This document shows positions 42,793-50,393 of a stretch of 64,000 nucleotides of DNA, one piece after another. The notes beneath the pieces are model-generated. The model saw nothing but the letters and a program-made list of their open reading frames with translations, did no database searches and was not told where the DNA came from. Origin of the DNA: Salinivirgaceae bacterium. GTDB lineage: Bacteria > Bacteroidota > Bacteroidia > Bacteroidales > SZUA-534. Positions within the stretch are counted from its first letter, which is position 1; each line of letters begins with the position of its first letter. Location of the stretch: positions 159,154 through 223,153 of the forward strand of contig JAFXQB010000019.1 in the NCBI GenBank assembly GCA_017527435.1, written 5' to 3'. The position numbers were made by a program, and so were the translations under genes.

Positions 42793-44502
42793 TTAAACTG
42801 TGAGCCTTACCTGCGCGTGGGCTTCGACAACGTTAATCACATAGTCGCCCAACTTCTCGCAGTCGCAGATGATGTCCATATAGTGGACGCCCATCTGATA
42901 GTCGTACTTCTTGTCGTTGATGTCGAATATGTTGTTCTCTTTCAGGCGCGAACGGAAAGTGTTAATCTCATTCTCGATGTTGAGCGACTGAACGGCGAGC
43001 ACTGTGCCTTCGGTATCTTCAATCAACTTAATCATTTGAGTCAGAGCGCTTTCCACCAATTCGAACATATGCTCGATGTGAGCATACTGCTCGGGCGTGA
43101 AATCTTCCTTCGAATCGAACTTGTGCTTGATGACGCGGCTCATATTGTAGTTGCTGTCGCAGATGCTCTCAATTTCCGAAATCTCGCGCAGCATCGACCT
43201 GACAGTCGATTTGCCTTCGGGGCTCAATCGGCCTTCAGCCACGTTGTTCAGGTAGTTGGCAATCTCGATTTCCATATTGTCGCTGATGCCTTCGTACTTC
43301 TCAATCCGCGAGTAGAGTTTCGAGAATTCGTTCACATCGTCAAGGTGCAGCAGCGTTTTCACAAAACCGAACATCTTCAGCGACCGTTCGGCAAACAGAT
43401 TAATTTCCTTGCGCGCTTCCAGAATCGAGAGTTCCGAAGTCGACATCATACCGCCGCTGATAAAGCGCAGACGGATGTCGTCGTCTTCTTCCTTGTTTTT
43501 AATGACGCGGCCGATAAACCTTTCAAGCGGTTTGATGAACCAAATGAGCAGCATCACATTGCAAAGGTTGAAAGCCGTGTGGAAGCCCGTCAGTGCGTAG
43601 GTTACGCGAACTGACGCTTGCGCAATCTCGTCAGGTGTCTGCGGCACATAATCGGGGTCGAAGCCCACAACGTGGCAGACCATATTCACAAACGGATGGA
43701 AGATTATCAGAATCCAGCAAACACCGAAAAGGTTGAAAATCAGGTGTGCAAGAGCAGCCCTTCGCGCTTGTGTGCTTGCGTTCAGAGCGGCAATGTTCGA
43801 CGTTACGGTTGTGCCGATGTTCTCACCCATTACAAGCGCAATACCTTGATAGATAGGCAGAACGCCACTTGAGCAAAGTATAAGGGTGATGGCCATAATT
43901 GCCGCCGACGACTGCACACACATTGTCAGGAATCCGCCCAGAAGCAGGAACAGCAGTGTGGTCCAGAAGCCCCAGTGTCCACACGAAGCGAAGAAATTGA
44001 TAACCGTTTGGTTATGCGACAGGTCCATTTCAACTGCATTGGCGCGCAAAGTGGTGAGTCCCAAGAACATAAATGCAAATCCGAAGACAAACTCACCGAA
44101 CGATTTTGTGCCGTTGCTCTTCATAAACGACAGCACAATGCCCAAAGCGAAGAGTGGGTAAACCACGCTCGTCATATCGAACTGAAAACCGAAAATGGCC
44201 ATCAGCCAGCCTGTGACGGTGGTTCCGATGTTGGCACCCATAATAACAGCGATGGCCTGCGTCAGAGTGAGCAAGCCAGCGTTTACAAAACTTACGGTGA
44301 GCACGGTAGTCGCTGTTGACGACTGCACGGCTGCCGTGATGAATGTACCTGTGAGCAGGGCCGTGAAGCGGTTTTTGGTCATTGTGCCAAGCACGTTGCG
44401 CAGGTGGCCGCCAGTGAGTTTCTGCAAGCCTTCGCTCATCGTCTTCATACCGAACATCAGCAAGGCAAGGCAGCCGAGAAGTTTGAAAATGGTAAGAATC
44501 AT
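42793..44502 (-). CDS. Na/Pi cotransporter family protein with PhoU-like domain
   Basis: A 569-residue inner membrane protein. The first ~330 residues hold two inverted Na/Pi-cotransporter repeats, each with the QSS signature: TAAVQSSTATT (about 57-67) and CVQSSAAIMA (about 197-206), and matching GANIGTTVTGW and GENIGTTVTSN stretches. The C-terminal ~200 residues are a helical PhoU-like domain (HFI/FAERSLKMF, IESICDSNYN, CEKLGDYVINV). It imports phosphate with sodium, and the PhoU part probably senses phosphate. A minus-strand TATATTTG (44576-44583) is the likely promoter. Confidence 0.92.
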   Translation of the reverse strand: MILTIFKLLGCLALLMFGMKTMSEGLQKLTGGHLRNVLGTMTKNRFTALLTGTFITAAVQSSTATTVLTVSFVNAGLLTLTQAIAVIMGANIGTTVTGWLMAIFGFQFDMTSVVYPLFALGIVLSFMKSNGTKSFGEFVFGFAFMFLGLTTLRANAVEMDLSHNQTVINFFASCGHWGFWTTLLFLLLGGFLTMCVQSSAAIMAITLILCSSGVLPIYQGIALVMGENIGTTVTSNIAALNASTQARRAALAHLIFNLFGVCWILIIFHPFVNMVCHVVGFDPDYVPQTPDEIAQASVRVTYALTGFHTAFNLCNVMLLIWFIKPLERFIGRVIKNKEEDDDIRLRFISGGMMSTSELSILEARKEINLFAERSLKMFGFVKTLLHLDDVNEFSKLYSRIEKYEGISDNMEIEIANYLNNVAEGRLSPEGKSTVRSMLREISEIESICDSNYNMSRVIKHKFDSKEDFTPEQYAHIEHMFELVESALTQMIKLIEDTEGTVLAVQSLNIENEINTFRSRLKENNIFDINDKKYDYQMGVHYMDIICDCEKLGDYVINVVEAHAQVRLTV

Positions 44503-44794
44503 CCTTTTTAAATCATTGATTGACAGTCAACGAACTCGCCATCGCGCATCGGTTGACGCCATTAGTTACCGTTGGCAAATATAAGCACACAAATTTTTCT
44601 GCCGAAAAAAAATGATGCAACAATCTTGAATAAAGTTTATGGGGGGCGGTTTGGGACTACGAACAAGAATTTGGTGAATTGGTGAATCGGTGAATTGTTT
44701 AGAAGTTTAAAGCGTTACTAACACCCAACACCTAATTAATTGTTAATTATTCATTGTTAATTGTTTACGTTTTCCATCCAACACCCAACACCAT
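44503..44794 (+). other. Intergenic region with short direct repeats
   Basis: AT-rich sequence without a gene. It has AACACCCAACACC at 44720-44732 and again at 44780-44792, and several copies of TTGTTAATT between. No function is assigned. The promoter for the Na/Pi cotransporter lies at its left end. Confidence 0.5.
44576..44583 (-). promoter_or_regulatory. -7 element for the Na/Pi cotransporter gene
   Basis: Minus strand TATATTTG, 73 bases before the ATG. Confidence 0.45.
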
Positions 44795-45373
44795 TTACTT
44801 AATCCCCACCAACTCAAACATCGCCCGATAGGCGTCGGCTTTCTTTTCAAGCGCCAACGGGTAAGCCCTTGAAGTTGAAGGCATTCTGAAAAACCGATAG
44901 CCGCGCCCGCCAATGGTTAACGCGCTGAACGAGCCCACTTTGGGTTTCGGGCATCCGTAACGGTTGACAATGGCATCGGTGGCCTTCTCGCCTGTGGTTA
45001 CAATGGTGTGGCAATCAGGAATTTGGCTCAACAATGCCGCCAAATCGGTCGGCTCAACAATTTCAAGAAATTTGTCCGATGCGTTGTCCTTCAGCCGCCT
45101 GACAGCCGATGCTGTGTCGAAAATGGCAATTCCCTTTTCGGTGCAGAACCGCACAACTGCTTCATAATCAAAGCGTCGTTCGTCGGCAATCACAAAGCGG
45201 TTCTTGTCGGCATAAAAAATAAGCCCCGCCACACGCCACATATCGTTTTGGAAATTCGGGTAGAAAAAATCCATCGACCAACGCGCCATCGGCGGCGGAA
45301 AACTGCCCAACATCAGCACTTTAGCCGACGGCGGCAGAAACGGTTTCAACGGATGGCGCTCAATATCGCTCAT
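44795..45373 (-). CDS. Uracil-DNA glycosylase family protein
   Basis: A 192-residue protein of the uracil-DNA glycosylase superfamily, which cuts damaged bases from DNA. KVLMLGSFPPP near residue 18 is the active-site loop of the group, FYPNFQNDMWRVAG follows, and RMPSTSRAYPLA near the C-terminus is the DNA-intercalating loop. The Bacteroidota type has these in the same order. The ATG complementary to 45371-45373 (MSDIERHPLKPF) is used; the frame stays open further upstream but there overlaps the divergent aat gene. Whether it acts on uracil, hypoxanthine or G/T mismatches is not decided by the sequence. Confidence 0.85.
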   Translation of the reverse strand: MSDIERHPLKPFLPPSAKVLMLGSFPPPMARWSMDFFYPNFQNDMWRVAGLIFYADKNRFVIADERRFDYEAVVRFCTEKGIAIFDTASAVRRLKDNASDKFLEIVEPTDLAALLSQIPDCHTIVTTGEKATDAIVNRYGCPKPKVGSFSALTIGGRGYRFFRMPSTSRAYPLALEKKADAYRAMFELVGIK

Positions 45374-45442
45374 TAGTTTTTTTGCCGAAAAATAATTCTT
45401 TTTGGCTTGCGCGCGATTTCCGCGGTTTCTTAATTTCGCTCT

Positions 45443-46093
45443 ATGATTTTCGAACTCGACAACCGCATTGCCTTCCCCGACCCGCATTTGGGCGAGCCCG
45501 ACGGACTTCTCGCCGTTGGCGGCGACCTGTCGGCCGAGCGGCTGCTGCTGGCCTACTCGAACGGCATTTTCCCGTGGTACAGTTTCCGCAACGAGACCAT
45601 TATGTGGTTCTGCCCGATGACGCGGTTTGTGATTTTTCCCGAGAAGGTCAGAATATCGCACTCAATGCGTAACGTGCTGAACAAGAACGTTTTTACTTGC
45701 ACCATAAATCAAGATTTTGCCGCAGTGATTCAAAACTGCTCAACCGCCGACGGCCGCTCCGAGCAAGATGGCGCTTGGCTCGGCCCCGATATGGTTGCGG
45801 CTTACAGGCGTCTGCACGACATCGGCTTTGCAGCAAGTGTTGAAGTCTGGCACGGCAGCCGACTTGTGGGCGGGCTCTACGGCGTAACCATCGGCCGCGC
45901 GTTTTTTGGCGAGAGTATGTTCTCGCTCGAACCAAACGCATCGAAAATGGCGCTCATCTTTTTAGCCCGACTAATGGCCGAAAAAGACGGTTTATTCATT
46001 GATTGTCAGTTCGAAACCGAGCATCTGAAATCGATGGGCGGCGAAACAATCAGTTACGACGAATATATGGCGATGCTGAAAGCGGATGTTTGA
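45443..46093 (+). CDS. aat: Leucyl/phenylalanyl-tRNA--protein transferase
   Basis: Adds Leu or Phe from tRNA to proteins with basic N-termini, marking them for ClpS/ClpAP degradation. The 216-residue protein shows the family blocks: FPDPHLGEPDGLLAVGGDLS at the start, YSNGIFPWYS (about 38-47), SVEVWHGSRLVGGLYGV, and FFGESMFSLEPNASKMAL with the catalytic region, then FIDCQFETEHLKSMGGE. Divergent from the glycosylase gene. Confidence 0.95.
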   Translation: MIFELDNRIAFPDPHLGEPDGLLAVGGDLSAERLLLAYSNGIFPWYSFRNETIMWFCPMTRFVIFPEKVRISHSMRNVLNKNVFTCTINQDFAAVIQNCSTADGRSEQDGAWLGPDMVAAYRRLHDIGFAASVEVWHGSRLVGGLYGVTIGRAFFGESMFSLEPNASKMALIFLARLMAEKDGLFIDCQFETEHLKSMGGETISYDEYMAMLKADV

Positions 46094-46134
46094 TAAAAAA
46101 ACGGCAACCGATTCTTCATCAATCAGTTGCCGTT
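46094..46134 (-). terminator. Terminator between aat and the plug-motif protein gene
   Basis: AACGGCAAC (46100-46108) and GTTGCCGTT (46126-46134); the A-run before it (46094-46100) is the U-run for the minus-strand operon. The first arm follows the aat stop closely. Confidence 0.75.
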
Positions 46135-46157
46135 ACGCTATTATGCGCTGATGCGTA

Positions 46158-46808
46158 CTACTTCTTTTTTGTTGTTACAATCACAACTCCCACATTCGGG
46201 TCATCGGTGTATTTTTTCGCGGCTTTGCCTTTCAACACCTCAACCGATTTAATTTTACCCTGTTCAAGAGCTTTCATATCGGCTTCGGTCGATTTCTTGC
46301 CGTCGATAATATAGATTGTATTGGTAGTGGAATTTCCCGATTTTGTTGTGATAACCATAATTCCGTTTTTGCCCCTTTCTCCATATTTTAACGCTTCGGT
46401 AGTGCCTGGCTCGTGAATCGAAATCGTTTCGATATCAGTTGGAGTGGCTGGTATTAGTGACTCAACCCCATCAATTATTGTTAAAGGCAGACCGGCATCA
46501 TCATCTGAATCAGAGGTTCTTCCAGCAACTATGCTTGGTCCGTCTAAAGTGGTTATACGTATGCCTTGCCCTGGAACTGGTTTCGCGTCTGTTGTTGTTA
46601 TGGCGTGCCCAACAATAACTCGATTATTCCATCTTTCTGTAGTATCGATAAAATAAGTTTTTATCGTCTTTCCGTTCAGTTGCGAGCCGTTGAAATTCTT
46701 GATAAACTCACCATTAATAACATACATAGTTACAGTATCAATTTTTGCCGTTTGAGCGTTGGCCACCATCGCTGTGGCGCAAAGCCCTAAAATTAAAAGT
46801 GTTCTCAT
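46158..46808 (-). CDS. Secreted protein with two TonB-receptor plug-like motifs, ECF-sigma linked
   Basis: A 216-residue exported protein (signal peptide ending MVANAQ). It contains two copies of a motif known from the plug domain of TonB-dependent receptors: LPLTIIDGVES...DIETISI...KYGERGKNGIMVITTK (about 110-165) and TIYIIDGKKS...KIKSVEVL...KYTDDPNVGVVIVTTK (about 168-215). There is no barrel, so it is not a receptor. The same motif occurs at the end of Bacteroidota BlaR1/M56 sensor proteins. It is encoded last in an operon with an ECF sigma and an anti-sigma factor, 23 bases after the latter, so it may be a partner or target of that regulatory pair. Confidence 0.7.
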   Translation of the reverse strand: MRTLLILGLCATAMVANAQTAKIDTVTMYVINGEFIKNFNGSQLNGKTIKTYFIDTTERWNNRVIVGHAITTTDAKPVPGQGIRITTLDGPSIVAGRTSDSDDDAGLPLTIIDGVESLIPATPTDIETISIHEPGTTEALKYGERGKNGIMVITTKSGNSTTNTIYIIDGKKSTEADMKALEQGKIKSVEVLKGKAAKKYTDDPNVGVVIVTTKKK

Positions 46809-46831
46809 TTTTCTAAATTTTAGTGGTTAAA

Positions 46832-47368
46832 CTATTGATTCCGCCACGCAAAGTAGGTTGTAAGAGCGTCGCCGTCGCGCGTCAGAATGTAGGTGCTCGA
46901 GCTGTTGTCCTTCATTTTGGCGGTGATTAAGACGTTTTTACCACAAGGTGTGGCGGTTATCGATTCTATCTCGTCAGCCGACAGGCTCATCAGTGTATTG
47001 AGCGTGTTGGCTATCTCGATTGGTGTTATAGTGCACTGATTGTCAATGTACGACACAATGCTGGCCCGAACAATGGCGACTACAGCAACGGCTGCCGCAA
47101 TGCCTGCCACCCAACGTATTGTGCGTTTGAGTCCGATTCGGTGGCGGCTTTCAATCAGGCGGTCGTATTCGCGCTCACCGCTGTTGCTCAGTGAGTTAAG
47201 TGCGGCATTGCCTGTCAGAACGAGTTTGGCGAAGGCTGCTTCGTCGGCATCGGGCTGGTTCATTGCGTAGTATTCAGCCAAGGCGCGCTCTTCAGCCACA
47301 GTTGTGTCGGCTTCCAAATAACGCTCTATCAGCGCTTTACGTTCCTGTTTATTATCAATGTCAATCAT
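46832..47368 (-). CDS. Probable anti-sigma factor, single membrane helix
   Basis: A 178-residue protein beginning MIDIDNKQERKALIERYLEADTT, with an N-terminal helical cytoplasmic part (1-80), one membrane helix (about 84-108, RWVAGIAAAVAVVAIVRAS) and a short periplasmic tail. Its ATG overlaps the sigma factor stop (ATGA, 47365-47368), the arrangement of sigma/anti-sigma pairs. The zinc-binding HxxxCxxC of ZAS-type anti-sigma factors is not seen; the YLEADTTVAEERALAEYY start is like that of Bacteroidota FecR-type or short anti-sigma proteins. The N-terminal part should bind the sigma factor. Confidence 0.75.
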   Translation of the reverse strand: MIDIDNKQERKALIERYLEADTTVAEERALAEYYAMNQPDADEAAFAKLVLTGNAALNSLSNSGEREYDRLIESRHRIGLKRTIRWVAGIAAAVAVVAIVRASIVSYIDNQCTITPIEIANTLNTLMSLSADEIESITATPCGKNVLITAKMKDNSSSTYILTRDGDALTTYFAWRNQ

Positions 47369-47865
47369 AGCATCCGTTTTAATTGTTCCAACATCTGTTT
47401 GCGCGCCACCGAAATGGTCGTCTTCACGCTTGCCTTGGGTTTGCCCGTCACGGCGGCAATTTCGTCGAGCGAAAGGCCGTCTTCGTTTCTCATTTTCAAG
47501 CACATCTGCTGCGCTTGCGTCAGGCTTCCGATAATCGATTCGGCCATTCGGGCGCTCTCTTCATCGTCAACAATCGCCGACGCCGCCATTCCGCCTTCAA
47601 AATCGAGCCCCGTCATCGGCTGCTGCCTGATTTTCGCCTTGCGGTAGTGCGCCACGCAGGTGTTTTTGGCGATTTTCACAGCCAACGCTTCGGCGTCGCG
47701 CACAGGGTAGCCCTTTTCCGAAAGTTGCCACAGCGTCATCAGCGTTTCCTGCGCAATGTCGTCGGCTTCGTCGGCGCCGCCCGTTGCGTTGCTGAATCGG
47801 CTGGCCACTGTCAGCAGTTTCGGCCTGATACGGTTCGATATGTCTTCAAATTCGTGAAGCGTCAT
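47365..47865 (-). CDS. ECF-type RNA polymerase sigma factor
   Basis: A 166-residue sigma-70 family protein of ECF size. Region 2 has DEADDIAQETLMTLWQL, the core-binding and -10 recognition helix; region 4 has the helix-turn-helix LSLDEIAAVTGKPKASVKTTISVARKQML. ATG at 47865 is used because upstream in-frame sequence up to 47964 runs against the divergent porin-like gene leader and is basic without sigma features. First gene of a three-gene operon with an anti-sigma factor and a secreted plug-motif protein. Confidence 0.88.
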   Translation of the reverse strand: MTLHEFEDISNRIRPKLLTVASRFSNATGGADEADDIAQETLMTLWQLSEKGYPVRDAEALAVKIAKNTCVAHYRKAKIRQQPMTGLDFEGGMAASAIVDDEESARMAESIIGSLTQAQQMCLKMRNEDGLSLDEIAAVTGKPKASVKTTISVARKQMLEQLKRML

Positions 47866-48037
47866 TTTTGTGCGTTTCTGCCAATAGGTAGCAAAAACCT
47901 GCCGAAAGTTAATCGGGATTTGTGATTTTTTTTCGATTGGAATGCATCGTCCGAAAAACCGCATAAAACGTATGGCATTTAACGCGCATTTTCATTTTAT
48001 TTGCGCCGATAAAAACAGCAATTTATTTGTAAAACTT

Positions 48038-49321
48038 ATGATTAAACAACTTTCGGCATTAGCCATATTCAGCGCTCTGACGGTCGCAACCGTGGCTCAG
48101 GACGCACCCAAATCCGACGCTTCGGAACCGAAATGGACCTACAAAATGAGCGGTTTTGTTGACCCGCAGTTCTATATGGACACCCGCGAAGTGGTGAGCG
48201 CGCGCGAAGAGCAGATGCTTTTCTATCCCGCCCCAAAAGTGCTCGATGCAGAAGGCAACGACATTAACGCCAAGGCGAGCAATAACGCTCTCGCCATTAC
48301 GGCACGTATCGGACTAAAAATCAATGCGCCCGATGCGCTCAACGCTAAAATTTTCGGCTATCTGGAAGGCGATTTCACTGGCGCCACCAACGACGGAATC
48401 AATATGCTGCGTCTGCGCCACGCCTATCTGAATATGCGCTGGCAGAAGTCGAACCTGCTGCTGGGACAGTACTGGCACCCGATGGTGGCTCACGAAGTGA
48501 TGCCAGGCACACGTCCGCTCAATATGGGCATTCCGTTCCACCCGTACTCTCGCTACGTGCAAGCCCGTTATACTCAATACTTTGGCAGTCTTGAACTGAG
48601 TGGAATAGCAGCTTTCCAACTCGATAACAAAGCCACTGGTCCCGAAGGCGGAAGCACCAAATACCTACGCAACAGCTGTCTGCCCGAACTCAACGCACAA
48701 CTCTGCTACCGCACTGACAATCTGCTGTTTGGCGCGATGGTGAACTACGTTCTGCTTCAGCCGCGTACGTCTGTCAATGTCATAAGATGGGGCAATGACG
48801 AACCATCAACGTACAAAACCGACACCAAAATCGGCTCGACCGCCGTTTCGGTTTTCGGCAAACTGAATGTCAGCGAGTTAAGCATTCGGTTCCAAGGCAT
48901 TTATGGCGATAATCTGACCGAACAGGGACTGATGGGCGGTTATATCGAAAGCGGTCTTCAAGATGATAACACATTCAAATACAGCAATTTCGGCACAACA
49001 ACTTTCTGGGTTGACCTGGGCCGCACCAAAGGTGTCTGCCGCCCTGGATTGTTTGCTGGATTTGGACGCAACAACAATTTCGGCGACGATATTAACGCCA
49101 ACGACAAAGTTTTCGGTCGCGGAATCGACATTGACAATGTTTGGCGTATTCAGCCGCGTGTTGGTTTCTATCCCACTAATTATCTGAACTTTTTCGGCGA
49201 AGTTGAGTACACCAACGCCACCTACGGCAAGAAAATCGAAGACGGTGGAAAATACCACTACGAGTCGGATTACAATGTCGGGAACTACCGCTTCATTGTA
49301 GCGGCCGTGTTCAATTTCTAA
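48038..49321 (+). CDS. Porin-like outer membrane beta-barrel protein
   Basis: A 427-residue exported protein: signal peptide ending TVAQ near residue 18, then a barrel made of alternating strands (MSGFVDPQFYMDTRE, RLRHAYLNMRWQKSNLLLGQYWHP, VSVFGKLNVSELSIRFQGIY) and a C-terminal RFIVAAVFNF ending in Phe, as expected of BAM substrates. The pattern resembles DcaP/OprP-like porins. The ATG at 48038 opens the signal peptide; in-frame sequence back to 47942 lacks export features. It is divergent from the sigma factor operon, so it could be a target of it. Substrate unknown. Confidence 0.8.
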   Translation: MIKQLSALAIFSALTVATVAQDAPKSDASEPKWTYKMSGFVDPQFYMDTREVVSAREEQMLFYPAPKVLDAEGNDINAKASNNALAITARIGLKINAPDALNAKIFGYLEGDFTGATNDGINMLRLRHAYLNMRWQKSNLLLGQYWHPMVAHEVMPGTRPLNMGIPFHPYSRYVQARYTQYFGSLELSGIAAFQLDNKATGPEGGSTKYLRNSCLPELNAQLCYRTDNLLFGAMVNYVLLQPRTSVNVIRWGNDEPSTYKTDTKIGSTAVSVFGKLNVSELSIRFQGIYGDNLTEQGLMGGYIESGLQDDNTFKYSNFGTTTFWVDLGRTKGVCRPGLFAGFGRNNNFGDDINANDKVFGRGIDIDNVWRIQPRVGFYPTNYLNFFGEVEYTNATYGKKIEDGGKYHYESDYNVGNYRFIVAAVFNF

Positions 49322-49338
49322 TTGAGAACCATTTGGAA

Positions 49339-50370
49339 ATGAGCAAGATACTCAGCGACAGCGACAAGGCCAAAATTGAAGAACTGAAGCGAATCCGCCA
49401 ACGCAACAACGATTACGCGTGGATGCTCTGCGACTATCTGGACCAAAATCCGTGCCTGATAACCAAAGAGTTGATGGAAGAGTCGAACCCTGGCGGCCTG
49501 CTGCCCGACGAGGCAATCTACACCGCGCTGCTCAGCGGTTTCTGCGGGCTCAATCCCGACGAAAACCCCGACGACCGCATTCTGCTCGACGAATATTTCC
49601 GCCGCTCGGTTGTCAAACTCGACGCCAAGGCCTACGCCGAGGACCCGTACTACAAAAATATCCGCATTCCGAACGTGAAGTTTGGCCGCTGGGAACTGAA
49701 ATACGAGCACTACAAGGCCTACGAAGCGTTTGTCTGCGATGAGATGATTCTCGACCCCGACTTCAAGGAAATACAGCGTATCGGCTTCTTCGACAGCGAT
49801 TTCAGTTATCCTGCCGTTCACGAGGACGGCCACGAGTGGATGGCTATCAAGCCCAACGAGACGGCCACAATCCGCTTTGCCGTTGAAGCCGCCCGCGGAA
49901 AGGTCGCAACATTCGGGCTGGGAATGGGATATTATCCGTATCTTGTTCATTTAAAGCCAAATGTTGAGAGCATAACCATTATTGAGCGCTCAAAAGACGT
50001 GATTGAACTTTTCAAGACTCACATTCTGCTGCAATTCGCTCACCCTGAAAAGGTTAGGATTGTTTGTGCCGATGCTTTCGAGTATGCCGAAAAGCAGATG
50101 CCCGCCGAGCGGTTCGACTACGCTTTTGCCGACACCTGGCGCGACGTTTCTGATGGCCTGCCGATGTATCTGAGGATGAAGAAGTTGGAATACTTGAATC
50201 CGCACACCGAGTTTTCGTATTGGGTTGAGGAATCGTTGCTGTCGGGCTACCGCTGGCAGATGTTCGACACCATTGTTGACAATGCCGCAAGTTATGAAGA
50301 AGCCTGCAAATGCCTGAGCGACGATGGTTTACGGAAGTTTGCGGCGGTGAGAATCAAAATAGAAGAGTAG
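49339..50370 (+). CDS. SAM-dependent methyltransferase-like protein
   Basis: A 343-residue soluble protein. Residues ~190-290 look like a Rossmann methyltransferase fold: motif I ATFGLGMGYYPYLVH, motif II SITIIERSKDVIEL with the acidic end of strand 2, and IVCADAFEYAEK / FDYAFADTWRD for motifs III and IV, as in spermidine-synthase-like enzymes. The N-terminal ~180 residues are helical and not recognised. It follows the porin gene after 17 bases and may be co-transcribed, without an obvious link. The start at ATG 49339 is used, not the TTG at 49333. No substrate can be named. Confidence 0.72.
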   Translation: MSKILSDSDKAKIEELKRIRQRNNDYAWMLCDYLDQNPCLITKELMEESNPGGLLPDEAIYTALLSGFCGLNPDENPDDRILLDEYFRRSVVKLDAKAYAEDPYYKNIRIPNVKFGRWELKYEHYKAYEAFVCDEMILDPDFKEIQRIGFFDSDFSYPAVHEDGHEWMAIKPNETATIRFAVEAARGKVATFGLGMGYYPYLVHLKPNVESITIIERSKDVIELFKTHILLQFAHPEKVRIVCADAFEYAEKQMPAERFDYAFADTWRDVSDGLPMYLRMKKLEYLNPHTEFSYWVEESLLSGYRWQMFDTIVDNAASYEEACKCLSDDGLRKFAAVRIKIEE

Positions 50371-50393
50371 GCAATTTGATGGTTGTCAGCAAC

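Noticed and set aside
42691..43614. 307-residue plus-strand frame opposite the Na/Pi cotransporter PhoU region
   Set aside because: The minus strand encodes clear QSS and PhoU features; this frame has none.
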